Shown: piece by piece, positions 25,424 to 33,466 of the stretch
How positions within the stretch are numbered: the first letter of the stretch is position 1
How the letters are laid out: each line of letters opens with the position of its first letter
From: Gammaproteobacteria bacterium
GTDB lineage: Bacteria > Pseudomonadota > Gammaproteobacteria > Steroidobacterales > GCA-2729495
Direction: 5' to 3'
Assembly: GCA_024277915.1 (NCBI GenBank)
Contig: JAJRUG010000037.1
Span: 1-39,805 of the forward strand
DNA: 39,805 bases
The notes under the pieces: model-generated
What the model was told of the DNA's origin: nothing
What the model saw: the letters and a program-made list of their open reading frames with translations, nothing else
Databases searched by the model: none
Program-made: the position numbers and the translations under genes

Positions 25424-26833
25424 ATGAAGCGAACAATCGTCGAAAAAATCTGGGATCTGCACTGTGTTGCCGACCTGGGTGATGCTACCCATTTGCTATA
25501 TATCGACCGGATATTTCTCCATGAACGTACCGGTAGTATTGCGCTCAAGGGGCTGGAAAACGAACAGCGCCGTGTCCGGAACCCCGAGCATGTCTTTTGC
25601 ACCATGGATCATATCGTCGATACATTTCCGGGACGAACTGATGCTACGACCATGCCCGGGGGCAGTGAGTTCATTACTACAACCAGGGCAGCCTCATTGG
25701 CAGCTGGAATCAATTTGTTTGATCTTGGTGACGACCGGCAAGGCATCGTCCATGTCGTATCGCCAGAACAGGGTATTGCCCTGCCTGGCATTACACTGGT
25801 GTGCCCCGATAGCCACACCTGTACTCTCGGTGGACTGGGTGCGCTGGCATGGGGCATTGGATCAACCGATGGAGAGCACGCACTGGCGACCAAAACACTG
25901 GTAGTGAAAAAACCGGCATTGATGCGTGTGAGCTTCGATGGCAGCCTGGCCTTTGGCGTAACCGCCAAGGACATGATTCTTCATTTAATCGGTCAATACA
26001 CTGCTGCCGGTGGTGTTGGTTTCGCGGTCGAATTTTGCGGTGAAGCGATTCGTGAATTATCCATTGAGGCTCGCATGACGCTCTGTAACATGGCTGTGGA
26101 ATTTGGTGCCTGGACTGGCATTGTCGCACCAGACGAAAAAACATTTGAATACGTTCGCGGGCGGCCCTATGCGCCCCGAACTGATCTCTGGGATCAAGCA
26201 ATTCTGCACTGGCAAAGTCTGTGCAGCGATCCTGATGCTCACTTTGATAAAGAGATCCAGATCGACTGCAGTGATATTGTGCCGCAGATTACCTGGGGAA
26301 CCAGTCCGCAGCACGAAGTCGGAATCGATGGCATCGTGCCTGATCCGAAGAATGAACCGGATGCCCATATCAGGCAATCAATCGAACGCGCTCTGGACTA
26401 TATGGCGCTGGAGCCGGGTACACCGCTTGAAGGCATCCCGATTGATGCAGCATTCATCGGGTCTTGTACTAACAGCCGCCTCAGTGACCTGCGTACAGCG
26501 GCTGAAATACTGAAAGATCATCGGATAGCCCCCGGGGTCAAGGCGATTTGCGTACCAGGCTCCAGTCAGGTGAAAAAGGCTGCTGAAGCCGAAGGTCTGG
26601 ACAAGATTTTTACTGCGGCCGGATTCGAGTGGCGGGAATCCGGCTGTTCGATGTGTTTTTTCGCGGGAGGTGAAAGTTTCGGTAACCAGGAGCGGGTTGT
26701 CACCAGCACCAACCGCAATTTCGAGAACCGTCAGGGACCTCGTACACGGTCTCACCTGGCCAGTCCTGCAACAGTCGCCGCTTCAGCGATACACGGCTGC
26801 CTGACTGATGTACGGAAACTGGGGAACCAATAA
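25424..26833 (+). CDS. leuC: 3-isopropylmalate dehydratase-type hydro-lyase, large subunit (LeuC family)
   Basis: A 469-residue aconitase-superfamily large subunit. Its [4Fe-4S] cysteines are in GSCTNSR (near 348) and CSMC (near 408-411). HVFCTMDHIVDT, PGGSEFITTTR, CPDSHTCTLGGLGALAWGIGSTDGEHALAT and NRNFENRQGP match the LeuC family. It forms the enzyme with the LeuD subunit encoded next; the stop overlaps the leuD ATG (TAATGG). In leucine synthesis it isomerises 2- to 3-isopropylmalate, but no leuA or leuB is present and the adjacent genes encode a CoA-transferase and an HMG-CoA-lyase-like enzyme. A paralogue acting on citraconate/methylmalate or dimethylmalate is a serious alternative. RBS is CGGA before ATG 25424; a palindrome lies just upstream. 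Confidence 0.87.
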   Translation: MKRTIVEKIWDLHCVADLGDATHLLYIDRIFLHERTGSIALKGLENEQRRVRNPEHVFCTMDHIVDTFPGRTDATTMPGGSEFITTTRAASLAAGINLFDLGDDRQGIVHVVSPEQGIALPGITLVCPDSHTCTLGGLGALAWGIGSTDGEHALATKTLVVKKPALMRVSFDGSLAFGVTAKDMILHLIGQYTAAGGVGFAVEFCGEAIRELSIEARMTLCNMAVEFGAWTGIVAPDEKTFEYVRGRPYAPRTDLWDQAILHWQSLCSDPDAHFDKEIQIDCSDIVPQITWGTSPQHEVGIDGIVPDPKNEPDAHIRQSIERALDYMALEPGTPLEGIPIDAAFIGSCTNSRLSDLRTAAEILKDHRIAPGVKAICVPGSSQVKKAAEAEGLDKIFTAAGFEWRESGCSMCFFAGGESFGNQERVVTSTNRNFENRQGPRTRSHLASPATVAASAIHGCLTDVRKLGNQ

Positions 26834-27453
26834 TGGAAACCTTCCAAAAACTTTCCGCCATAGCCGCTCCACTGCTTCGCATTAATATCGATACCGATGC
26901 AATTATCCCCAGCCGTGAAATGAAGCGGGTATCAAAAACAGGCCTGAGTGAGGGGCTATTCGCCGGATGGCGCTACCTGGAACCGGGCAGCCGCAAACCG
27001 AACCCGGAATTCATTCTCAACCAAAATCCTTATCAGGATGCAAAAATCCTGTTATCGGGTGCCAATTTCGGCTGCGGTTCTTCGCGTGAACACGCAGTCT
27101 GGGCACTGGAGGAATGGGGCATCCGTTGCATCATTGCCCCCAGCTTCGGTGCGATCTTTTTCAGCAACTGCGTGCGCAACGGAATCCTGCCGGTTGTTCT
27201 GGATCACTCTATTGTCGAATCACTCGCCAGCCAGGTCACATCCAACCCGGAAAAAAACCTGATCACCGTAGATCTTTCCCAATGTTCAGTCACCACTCCT
27301 GATGGAACCGCCCACTCATTCTCAATCCGCCCCGCAGATCGTGAAATGCTACTCCAGGGACTAGACTCCATCGCCATCACCCTAAAACGCGACGCCGATA
27401 TCCTCGCCTTCCAGACCCAGGACCACCACTCACGCCCGTGGTTATATTTGTAA
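26833..27453 (+). CDS. leuD: 3-isopropylmalate dehydratase-type hydro-lyase, small subunit (LeuD family)
   Basis: A 206-residue swivelling-domain subunit. INIDTDAIIPSREMKRVS begins the family pattern and LLSGANFGCGSSREHAVWAL is the substrate-binding signature. The loop after NIDTD is IPSREMKRVSKTG, where typical leucine-pathway LeuD reads closer to IPKQFLKRVxRTG; this loop influences substrate choice in the superfamily. That difference supports, but does not prove, a paralogue with another substrate. The gene overlaps the end of leuC by one base, so the two are translationally coupled. A foldback repeat element begins 24 bases after its stop. Confidence 0.87.
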   Translation: METFQKLSAIAAPLLRINIDTDAIIPSREMKRVSKTGLSEGLFAGWRYLEPGSRKPNPEFILNQNPYQDAKILLSGANFGCGSSREHAVWALEEWGIRCIIAPSFGAIFFSNCVRNGILPVVLDHSIVESLASQVTSNPEKNLITVDLSQCSVTTPDGTAHSFSIRPADREMLLQGLDSIAITLKRDADILAFQTQDHHSRPWLYL

Positions 27454-27458
27454 GGAGG

Positions 27459-27476
27459 GTATTTGTAGTATTTGTA
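27459..27476 (+). repeat. Two tandem 9-bp repeats abutting the foldback element
   Basis: GTATTTGTA occurs twice without a gap and ends exactly where the foldback terminal repeat begins. It may be a slippage product or a mark of the insertion; no matching copy is seen at the other end. Confidence 0.5.
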
Positions 27477-27540
27477 GGGTCGGACCTCGTTATCCTATTG
27501 TTCTATAAAGAAAATAGTTAATAAACCCGCCCAAATAATG

Positions 27541-27582
27541 CCTTAGAGTACCCATTTTTAGGGCAAAAAGCCCACTCTAAGG
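27541..27582. repeat. Left internal stem-loop of the foldback element
   Basis: Arms CCTTAGAGT (27541-27549) and ACTCTAAGG (27574-27582) enclose GGGC-AAAAA-GCCC, a compact hairpin, and CCC-ATTTTTA-GGG as an alternative fold. Confidence 0.6.
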
Positions 27583-27607
27583 AACTCTATAAATTGGAGA
27601 GACCCGC

Positions 27608-27651
27608 TAGAGTGTTAGGCCTCGGTTTTAGGTACCAAAATGGACACTCTA
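27608..27651. repeat. Right internal stem-loop of the foldback element
   Basis: Arms TAGAGTGT (27608-27615) and ACACTCTA (27644-27651) enclose a GGTACC-centred near-palindrome. It mirrors the left stem-loop about the element centre. Confidence 0.6.
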
Positions 27652-27701
27652 AGCGCTAATTCGAACCTATAAAGCATGGTTTTTAGATATTAAACAATAG
27701 C

Positions 27702-28910
27702 TTAACGAGGTCCGACCCCGACGGTGTGAGTGTCGATTAGTTGCTTTATCTGATCGGTAGAATAGCCGGCTTCCTGCAGCACTTCTTCCGAGTGCTGGCC
27801 CATGCGGGGAACATCGTGGCGTACGGTAAGACGTTCGCCGTTGATGGCCAGTGGCAGTGCTGGCAGGCGAGCCTCGGCGCCGGCGTTTTCTCCATCCGGG
27901 ATGGTGATGGGTAATAGCCCCTCGCTGGCGTTCAGATGAGGATCATCAAAGAGATCTTCGGGTCGTGTAATTGGTGCGAATGGCAGGCCCGTTTTTTCCA
28001 GCTTGGCCATGAGTTCCTGCTTGGTGTACTGGCGAAAGGTTTCTTTGATTATCGGAATAATCCGGTCGCGCTGTTTCACCCGGTCAGCATTCTCTGCCAG
28101 GGATTCATCGGCAGCAAACTCCGTCAACTCGAATGCCTCACAGAATAGTTTCCATTGTGTATCACTGACCACACCGACAAATACCTGGTCATCGTCACCC
28201 GTATCGAATACTTCGTACACCGCCCACGCTGATATCCGTACCGGCATCGGGCTGGCCGCCTGTCCGGTCACTGCGTACTGAGCCATGTGCTGTCCAACCA
28301 GGAAAACGGTATTCTCAAACAAAGAAGCCACAACGTGCTGGCCCTTTCCGGTTGTCTTGCGCTGAAAAAGAGCCGCCAGCACACCCATGGCACCAAACAT
28401 GCCACCCTGAACATCAATCACTGATGCCCCTGCCCTGAGCGGTTTTCCCGGCGGCCCGGTCATGTAAGTCAGCCCACCCATCATCTGGGCAACTTCATCC
28501 AGCGCTGTCCGGTGTTCATAGGGCCCGGCAAGAAAGCCTTTCTCGGAGCAATACACCAAACCGGGAAACTGCTTCGATAAATCCTCGTAACCAAAACCCA
28601 GTTTATCCATTGCGCCGGGCCGGAAATTCTCGATCAGGACATCAGCATCACCAATCAGTTTCATCGCCACTTCATGTCCCTGATCAGATTTGAGATCGAT
28701 GCACAGGCTGCGTTTGTTGCGGTTATACATCGGAAAGTAACCAGCACCAGAACCCAGCAAACGCCGCGTGTTGTCGCCTTTGAGCGGCTCGATTTTTACC
28801 ACATCGGCACCAAGATCAGCCAGTGCGAGGCCACACATCGGCCCCATCACCATATGCGTCAATTCAATGACCCTGACGCCTGCGAGGGGAAGAGATTGGT
28901 TTTCTGTCAT
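27702..28910 (-). CDS. CaiB/BaiF (class III) CoA-transferase
   Basis: A 402-residue family III CoA-transferase, which moves CoA between organic acids through an aspartyl-CoA intermediate. ADLGADVVKIEPLKGD, NRNKRSLCIDLKS, ENFRPGAMDKLG and the catalytic-Asp region ASVIDVQGG (D166) are standard. A succinyl-CoA:dicarboxylate transferase is plausible from the neighbouring LeuCD and lyase genes; the substrate is not proven. ATG 28910 is divergent from the lyase gene. The last five residues, GVGPR, and the TAA stop are encoded by the terminal repeat of the adjacent foldback element, so the natural C-terminus may have been replaced. Confidence 0.9.
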   Translation of the reverse strand: MTENQSLPLAGVRVIELTHMVMGPMCGLALADLGADVVKIEPLKGDNTRRLLGSGAGYFPMYNRNKRSLCIDLKSDQGHEVAMKLIGDADVLIENFRPGAMDKLGFGYEDLSKQFPGLVYCSEKGFLAGPYEHRTALDEVAQMMGGLTYMTGPPGKPLRAGASVIDVQGGMFGAMGVLAALFQRKTTGKGQHVVASLFENTVFLVGQHMAQYAVTGQAASPMPVRISAWAVYEVFDTGDDDQVFVGVVSDTQWKLFCEAFELTEFAADESLAENADRVKQRDRIIPIIKETFRQYTKQELMAKLEKTGLPFAPITRPEDLFDDPHLNASEGLLPITIPDGENAGAEARLPALPLAINGERLTVRHDVPRMGQHSEEVLQEAGYSTDQIKQLIDTHTVGVGPR

Positions 28911-28940
28911 CCTGATGCCTTTTCGATATGCAGGGTCGCT

Positions 28941-28946
28941 ATAATC
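28941..28946 (+). promoter_or_regulatory. Candidate -10 box for the lyase gene
   Basis: Perfect TATAAT in the CoA-transferase/lyase divergent region, 58 bases before the lyase ATG. No good -35 is visible. Confidence 0.3.
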
Positions 28947-29004
28947 CCCTGTGTACCGGAATTATCCTCTACAGCTGCGCAACATGGAATATTGAAACCC
29001 CCCT

Positions 29005-29949
29005 ATGAGCGAAATTGACATACTGATCAGTGAAGTTGGTCCGCGTGATGGATTACAGAGTATTGAAGCCATCATGCCCACCGAGGCAAAAAAAGCCTGG
29101 GTAGCAGCCGAAGCAGCCGCCGGTATCCGGGAGATCGAGGTTGGTTCATTCGTACCGCCGAAACTGCTGCCACAAATGGCCGATACCGCAGAAATCGTTG
29201 CTTATGCAAGAACCCTCCCCGGGCTGACAGTCGCTGCGCTGGTGCCTAACCTGAAAGGTGCAGAAAATGCGATCAAGGCCGGAGCACATAAGATCAGCCT
29301 GCCGCTATCAGTCAGTGAAACTCACAGCAAAGCCAACCTGCGCAAATCACATGAACAGGTTCTCGATGAGGTTCGGGCAATCGTCGAGCTGCTGAATTCA
29401 TTGCCAGCCAACCAAAGACCTGGCTTCGAAGGCAGCCTGTCCACCGCATTCGGCTGCACGCTGGAGGGGCCAGTGCCGGAAACAAAAGTCACCGAGTTGG
29501 CCAGAAAACTGATCGAGGCAGGTTGCGATGAAGTTGGCCTGTCGGATACGACCGGCATGGCGAACCCAAGGCAGCTACGTCGATTGATCAGGCTGGTCAG
29601 ATCAGAAGTCGGCGATGACAAACTGACCGGAGTGCATTTGCACAACACCCGCGGATTGGGATTGGCAAATATACTCGCCGCGCTGGATGAAGGAATCACA
29701 ACTGTAGACAGCTCACTTGGCGGACTGGGTGGCTGTCCCTATGCCCCCGGTGCCAGCGGCAATATCGTTACCGAAGACCTGGCGTTCATGCTGGATTCAA
29801 TGGGGCTTCGAACCGGTATTGATCTGGGAAAACTGCTCGAGGTTCGAGCAATAGTGACCGATGCATTGCCGGACGAAGCAATGTACGGGTTTACACCGGA
29901 TGCCGGACTACCCAAAGGCTATGTCTCAGGGTGGGGAATCGGAAAATAG
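29005..29949 (+). CDS. Hydroxymethylglutaryl-CoA lyase family protein
   Basis: A 314-residue TIM-barrel lyase. The opening EVGPRDGLQ holds the substrate/metal-binding Arg and Asp, HLHNTRGLGLAN supplies metal-binding histidines, and GLGGCPYAPGASGN holds the catalytic Cys (C244) of the family signature. HMG-CoA lyase splits 3-hydroxy-3-methylglutaryl-CoA to acetyl-CoA and acetoacetate, ending leucine breakdown. Homologues with other 3-hydroxy-acyl-CoA substrates, such as citramalyl-CoA, are possible, and the CoA-transferase/LeuCD neighbourhood makes this worth considering. No other leucine catabolism genes (ivd, mcc, auh) are adjacent. ATG 29005 lies after a weak ribosome site. Confidence 0.92.
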   Translation: MSEIDILISEVGPRDGLQSIEAIMPTEAKKAWVAAEAAAGIREIEVGSFVPPKLLPQMADTAEIVAYARTLPGLTVAALVPNLKGAENAIKAGAHKISLPLSVSETHSKANLRKSHEQVLDEVRAIVELLNSLPANQRPGFEGSLSTAFGCTLEGPVPETKVTELARKLIEAGCDEVGLSDTTGMANPRQLRRLIRLVRSEVGDDKLTGVHLHNTRGLGLANILAALDEGITTVDSSLGGLGGCPYAPGASGNIVTEDLAFMLDSMGLRTGIDLGKLLEVRAIVTDALPDEAMYGFTPDAGLPKGYVSGWGIGK

Positions 29950-29971
29950 CGGCAAGCCCCGACGATCACCG

Positions 29972-30442
29972 CTACTCCCCGTCAACAGACCCGGAAGCAA
30001 CCTTTGTCTCAGCCTGTAAATAAGCGATCAAATTGGCACGATCCTGAGGTTTTTTCACGCCGACAAAAACCATACGATTGCCTGGAATGAACTTGGCCGG
30101 TGCTTCTATCCAGTGATCCATAGTCTCCGGTGTCCAGACCACCTGTGAGTCCACCATGACCTTTGAATATGCGAAACCCGGTACCGTACCCGCTGTTCTT
30201 CCGAACAGACCGTACAAACCCGGGCCTGGTTTAAAACCACCCTTTTGCTCAAGGCTATGGCAGACCTGGCACAGCTTGAAAACTGCTGCTCCTTTTTTTG
30301 GGTCAGCAGTTGCCAGCAATGTAGTAATATCATAGGGTTCGCCGTTATCGACCGATGCCTCCTGCTGCTGATCGTCAGAACTACAACCCGCAACGAACAA
30401 GAGCAGAATAATACCCAGAATACGAAAATATCGATAACACAT
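29972..30442 (-). CDS. Lipoprotein c-type cytochrome (class I)
   Basis: A 156-residue small cytochrome c with a lipoprotein signal: a hydrophobic stretch, then the lipobox FVAGC (C20), followed by SSDDQQQ. The heme site is CQVCH (58-62); the distal Met is probably in GNRMVFVG. KPGPGLYGLFGRTAGT, GFAYS and the closing RANLIAYLQ are typical of mitochondrial-like cytochrome c. It should be a membrane-tethered periplasmic electron carrier. AGGA lies 8 bases before ATG 30442. It converges on the lyase gene, and a possible electron donor is not obvious nearby. Confidence 0.93.
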   Translation of the reverse strand: MCYRYFRILGIILLLFVAGCSSDDQQQEASVDNGEPYDITTLLATADPKKGAAVFKLCQVCHSLEQKGGFKPGPGLYGLFGRTAGTVPGFAYSKVMVDSQVVWTPETMDHWIEAPAKFIPGNRMVFVGVKKPQDRANLIAYLQAETKVASGSVDGE

Positions 30443-30736
30443 GAATGAGTTCCTTTGTTTTTGACGCGCTGACCCCGGGTTAGCCCGGATCCTGTACTCA
30501 ATTAAATCGTATCACTCCCGACAAATCCTTGAGCAAATTCCCGGCAAGGAAAGTATTCGGAAAGCGCGAATTATAGTAGTAATCCTGCGGAAACATCCAT
30601 CCGGAGAAATACCCATCGGGAAACCCTCGCACAAGCCCTACCTTACTGGCAAAATGCCGACATTCAAAAGGAACGCTCCCTCTCGGGGTACATCCGGTAC
30701 CCTCGGCTCGGGGAGGCTGTTTTCGGAGGTTTTTCA
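30443..30736. other. Intergenic region with leader hairpins
   Basis: A gene-poor stretch of 294 bases between the divergent cytochrome and saccharopine dehydrogenase genes. It contains a hairpin CCGGG-TTAG-CCCGG (30475-30488) and, nearer the dehydrogenase gene, a two-tier hairpin (listed separately). A minus-strand reading frame of 93 codons overlaps it, but it runs into the dehydrogenase start and looks spurious. No RNA gene recognised. Confidence 0.4.
30676..30715 (+). promoter_or_regulatory. Two-tier leader hairpin before the lysine-catabolism genes
   Basis: An outer stem CTCCC (30676-30680) with GGGAG (30711-30715) encloses an inner stem GGGTAC-ATCCG-GTACCC (30686-30702). It ends 9 bases before the GGAGG ribosome site of the dehydrogenase, so it could affect translation or be an attenuator. 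Seen in sequence only; function inferred. Confidence 0.35.
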
Positions 30737-31918
30737 ATGCACCACGTACTGATACTGGGCGCCGGCAAGATCGGCGCACTGATTGCAGGGCTATTGGCCG
30801 AATCGGGGCAATATGACGTTACCCTGGCAGACCAACGCCCATCTGAGGCTGCTGAAGTCGTCAAGGCGCATGGGTTGCCCAATCTGCACCCGATGGAATT
30901 CGATGCCACGGATGATGATCAGCTGGATTGCGCAATCCGGGAATCCGGAGCCGAAGCAATCATCTCTGGTCTGCCCCATTTCTGTAACGGACAAATTGCC
31001 CGGATAGCGCGGCGGCACGATATTCACTATTTTGATCTGACTGAAGATATCAAGGCTACTGAACAGGTTCTCGAAGCCTCACAGGGATCAACAAAAACCT
31101 TTGCGCCACAGTGTGGACTTGCGCCCGGCTTTATCAGTATCGCTGCCAATGAACTGATCCAGCATTTTGATTCACTCCGGTCAGTCAAGCTGCGTGTCGG
31201 CGCCTTGCCTCAGCACCCTAACAATGTACTGAAATATGCACTGAACTGGTCAACTGAAGGGCTGATCAACGAGTACGGTAATCCGTGCCACAGTATTTTT
31301 CAGGGAAAACCCTGTGAGGTTCTGCCGCTGGAAGGTCTGGAAGAGATCTCGATCGATGGCCGGTTGTACGAAGCCTTCAACACCTCGGGGGGACTTGGCT
31401 CACTGGCTGAAACCTATACCGGACAGGTCTACAATATGGACTACAAGACCATTCGCTATCCAGGTCACTGCGAACAGATGCGGCTGCTCATGAATGGACT
31501 GAAGATGAACAACGATCGGGAAACACTCAAGAATATCCTTGAAAATGCCGTACCGCTTACGCTGCAGGATGTTGTCATCGTCTATGTGGCGGTAACCGGA
31601 TATCAGGATGGCGCCTTGCGTGAAGAAAACTACGTGAACAACATCTATCCACAAGTCGTGGCAGGACGATTGTGGTCGGCGATTCAAATAACGACAGCAG
31701 CAGGGCTTTCTGCTGTCCTTGATATCGTGCTCAACGCACCGGAAAAATATCAGGGGTTTGTCCGGCAAGAGCAATTCCGGTTAACGGAATTGCTCGACAA
31801 TTCGTTTGGTCGTTATTACCGCACCGGCAGCCGCAAGGAAGTTTCCGCTGAGGCAATCACCTCCGGCACCATTGGACGGCAGCGTATCAAAACGCAAAGT
31901 GCTGACCAGGAGCAATAG
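30737..31918 (+). CDS. Saccharopine dehydrogenase / L-lysine 6-dehydrogenase family protein
   Basis: A 393-residue NAD(P)-dependent dehydrogenase. The N-terminal Rossmann motif is LGAGKIG (7-13); ISGLPHF, CGLAPGFISIAANEL and NTSGGLGSLAETY are family segments. Members oxidise saccharopine to 2-aminoadipate semialdehyde plus glutamate or, in the shorter lysine 6-dehydrogenases of about this length, lysine directly to the semialdehyde. The next gene encodes the matching aldehyde dehydrogenase 3 bases downstream, which supports lysine catabolism. No lysine-ketoglutarate reductase gene is present, slightly favouring direct lysine oxidation. A strong GGAGG sits 7 bases before ATG 30737, preceded by a leader hairpin. 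Confidence 0.87.
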   Translation: MHHVLILGAGKIGALIAGLLAESGQYDVTLADQRPSEAAEVVKAHGLPNLHPMEFDATDDDQLDCAIRESGAEAIISGLPHFCNGQIARIARRHDIHYFDLTEDIKATEQVLEASQGSTKTFAPQCGLAPGFISIAANELIQHFDSLRSVKLRVGALPQHPNNVLKYALNWSTEGLINEYGNPCHSIFQGKPCEVLPLEGLEEISIDGRLYEAFNTSGGLGSLAETYTGQVYNMDYKTIRYPGHCEQMRLLMNGLKMNNDRETLKNILENAVPLTLQDVVIVYVAVTGYQDGALREENYVNNIYPQVVAGRLWSAIQITTAAGLSAVLDIVLNAPEKYQGFVRQEQFRLTELLDNSFGRYYRTGSRKEVSAEAITSGTIGRQRIKTQSADQEQ

Positions 31919-31921
31919 ACT

Positions 31922-33442
31922 ATGAAGAAAATACTTGATGCACTGGAACTGGAAGCAATTAACCCTGGGGTCTGCTCCGGCGGGCAATGGCACGACTCAG
32001 GTGACGCGCCCCTTATTACATCAACAAATCCCTCAACAGGAGAGGGTATCGCCTCCGTGCGCTGTGCTACACAGTCTGATTATGAACAGGTCATTGCACA
32101 GGCTCAGGAGGCTTTTTCGGAATGGCGCATGATACCAGCGCCCCAGCGTGGCGATGCAGTTCGTATCATCGGAAACGCCCTGCGACGTCACAAGGATGCA
32201 CTGGGCAGCCTGGTGACGCTCGAGATGGGTAAAATCAAATCCGAGGGTGATGGCGAGGTACAGGAGATGATCGATATTGCCGATTTCTCTGTCGGGCAAT
32301 CGCGCATGCTGTACGGCCGTACCATGCATTCAGAACGCCCCCTGCACCGCTTGTCCGAACAGTGGCACCCGCTAGGCATCGTCGGTGTCATCAGCGCATT
32401 CAATTTCCCGGTGGCCGTGTGGTCATGGAATGCATTCATTGCAGCGATCTGCGGCAACATCACAATCTGGAAACCTTCTCCAAAAACCCCTTTGTGCAGT
32501 GTCGCAATCCAGAAAATCTGCAACCAGACGCTTGCTGATGCCGGTTACCCGCAAATATTCAGCCTGATTAACTCGGCGGATCAACAATTGATCGAAAGCT
32601 TCGTCGATGACCCGAGAATCCAGCTCATTTCATTTACCGGCTCCACAGCCGTGGGCAAGGTCGTCGGACAACGGGTCGCCGCCCGAATGGGCAAAAGCCT
32701 GCTGGAACTGGGTGGCAACAATGCCCTGATTGTCGATGAGCATGCCAATATGGATCTCGTCATACCAGCTGTCGCCTTCGGCGCTGTTGGCACGGCAGGG
32801 CAACGCTGCACCACAACCCGCAGAGTCCTGGTTCATCGCTCCCGTCTGGACGAACTCAGCAAACGACTGGTTTCAGCATACCGGCAGGTACGGATTGGTG
32901 ATCCATTGGATCCCGATACTTTAATGGGACCTCTAATCGATGAAAGCTCAGTCGCTCGTTACGAAGAGGCAGTTTGCGAACTGAAAGACAAAGAAGCAGA
33001 GATACTCTGTGGCGGCAACCCCATCGATGGTCCCGGCAACTTCGTCGAACCGACAATCGCCATCGCAGAAAACGACTGGCCAATGGTACAACGTGAAACC
33101 TTCGCTCCGATTCTCTACATCATCCCCTGTGATGATCTTGATGATGCATTGAATAAACAAAATGCCGTGGCCCAGGGCCTGTCATCTTCTATATTTACCG
33201 ATCAGATTGCCAACGCAGAGCGATTTTTGTCTCATGCCGGCAGCGATTGCGGCATCGCCAATGTAAACGTCGGTACCTCGGGTGCGGAAATAGGCGGAGC
33301 ATTCGGCGGTGAAAAAGAAACCGGCGGCGGCCGGGAAGCGGGTTCTGATTCGTGGAAGGCGTACATGCGCCGCCAGACGAATACTGTCAACTGGGGCAAG
33401 GAACTACCACTAGCCCAGGGTGTGGATTTCTCCGTCGAGTAA
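31922..33442 (+). CDS. ALDH7-type aldehyde dehydrogenase, probable 2-aminoadipate-semialdehyde dehydrogenase
   Basis: A 506-residue aldehyde dehydrogenase with Glu262 (LLELGGNNA) and nucleophile C296 (GQRCTTTRR). The [20 protein letters not shown] region, [37 protein letters not shown] and the NT-V-NW tail are the marks of the antiquitin (ALDH7A1/AmaB) family, which oxidises 2-aminoadipate semialdehyde in lysine breakdown. AGGAG in the end of the upstream gene serves as ribosome site, and only 3 bases separate the genes. The product would be 2-aminoadipate. It converges on the FAD oxidase across a tandem repeat. Confidence 0.93.
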   Translation: MKKILDALELEAINPGVCSGGQWHDSGDAPLITSTNPSTGEGIASVRCATQSDYEQVIAQAQEAFSEWRMIPAPQRGDAVRIIGNALRRHKDALGSLVTLEMGKIKSEGDGEVQEMIDIADFSVGQSRMLYGRTMHSERPLHRLSEQWHPLGIVGVISAFNFPVAVWSWNAFIAAICGNITIWKPSPKTPLCSVAIQKICNQTLADAGYPQIFSLINSADQQLIESFVDDPRIQLISFTGSTAVGKVVGQRVAARMGKSLLELGGNNALIVDEHANMDLVIPAVAFGAVGTAGQRCTTTRRVLVHRSRLDELSKRLVSAYRQVRIGDPLDPDTLMGPLIDESSVARYEEAVCELKDKEAEILCGGNPIDGPGNFVEPTIAIAENDWPMVQRETFAPILYIIPCDDLDDALNKQNAVAQGLSSSIFTDQIANAERFLSHAGSDCGIANVNVGTSGAEIGGAFGGEKETGGGREAGSDSWKAYMRRQTNTVNWGKELPLAQGVDFSVE

Positions 33443-33466
33443 GCCAGCAAAGCTGCAGGGCTGCAG

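Larger units (their letters stand above)
27477..27718. mobile_element. MITE-like 242-bp foldback element without coding capacity
   Basis: Terminal inverted repeats of 26 bases bound the element: 27477-27502 (GGGTCGGACCTCGTTA, two variable bases, CTATTGTT) and 27693-27718 (its reverse complement, 24 of 26 matching). Each half contains a stem-loop bounded by TAGAGT/ACTCTA: 27541-27582 (9-bp perfect arms CCTTAGAGT and ACTCTAAGG) and 27608-27651 (8-bp perfect arms TAGAGTGT and ACACTCTA). The CTTAGAGT motif lies exactly 65 bases inside each end, so the two halves are mirror images. TAGAGT in either orientation occurs five times. It is visibly richer in A and T than its surroundings and holds no ORF. 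There is no clear target-site duplication. The shape is that of a non-autonomous element moved by a transposase encoded elsewhere. Confidence 0.75.

Noticed and set aside
30498-30779. 93-codon minus-strand reading frame upstream of and into the saccharopine dehydrogenase gene
   Set aside because: Overlaps the strong ribosome site and start of a clear gene on the other strand, has an Arg/Pro-rich start and no recognisable domain.
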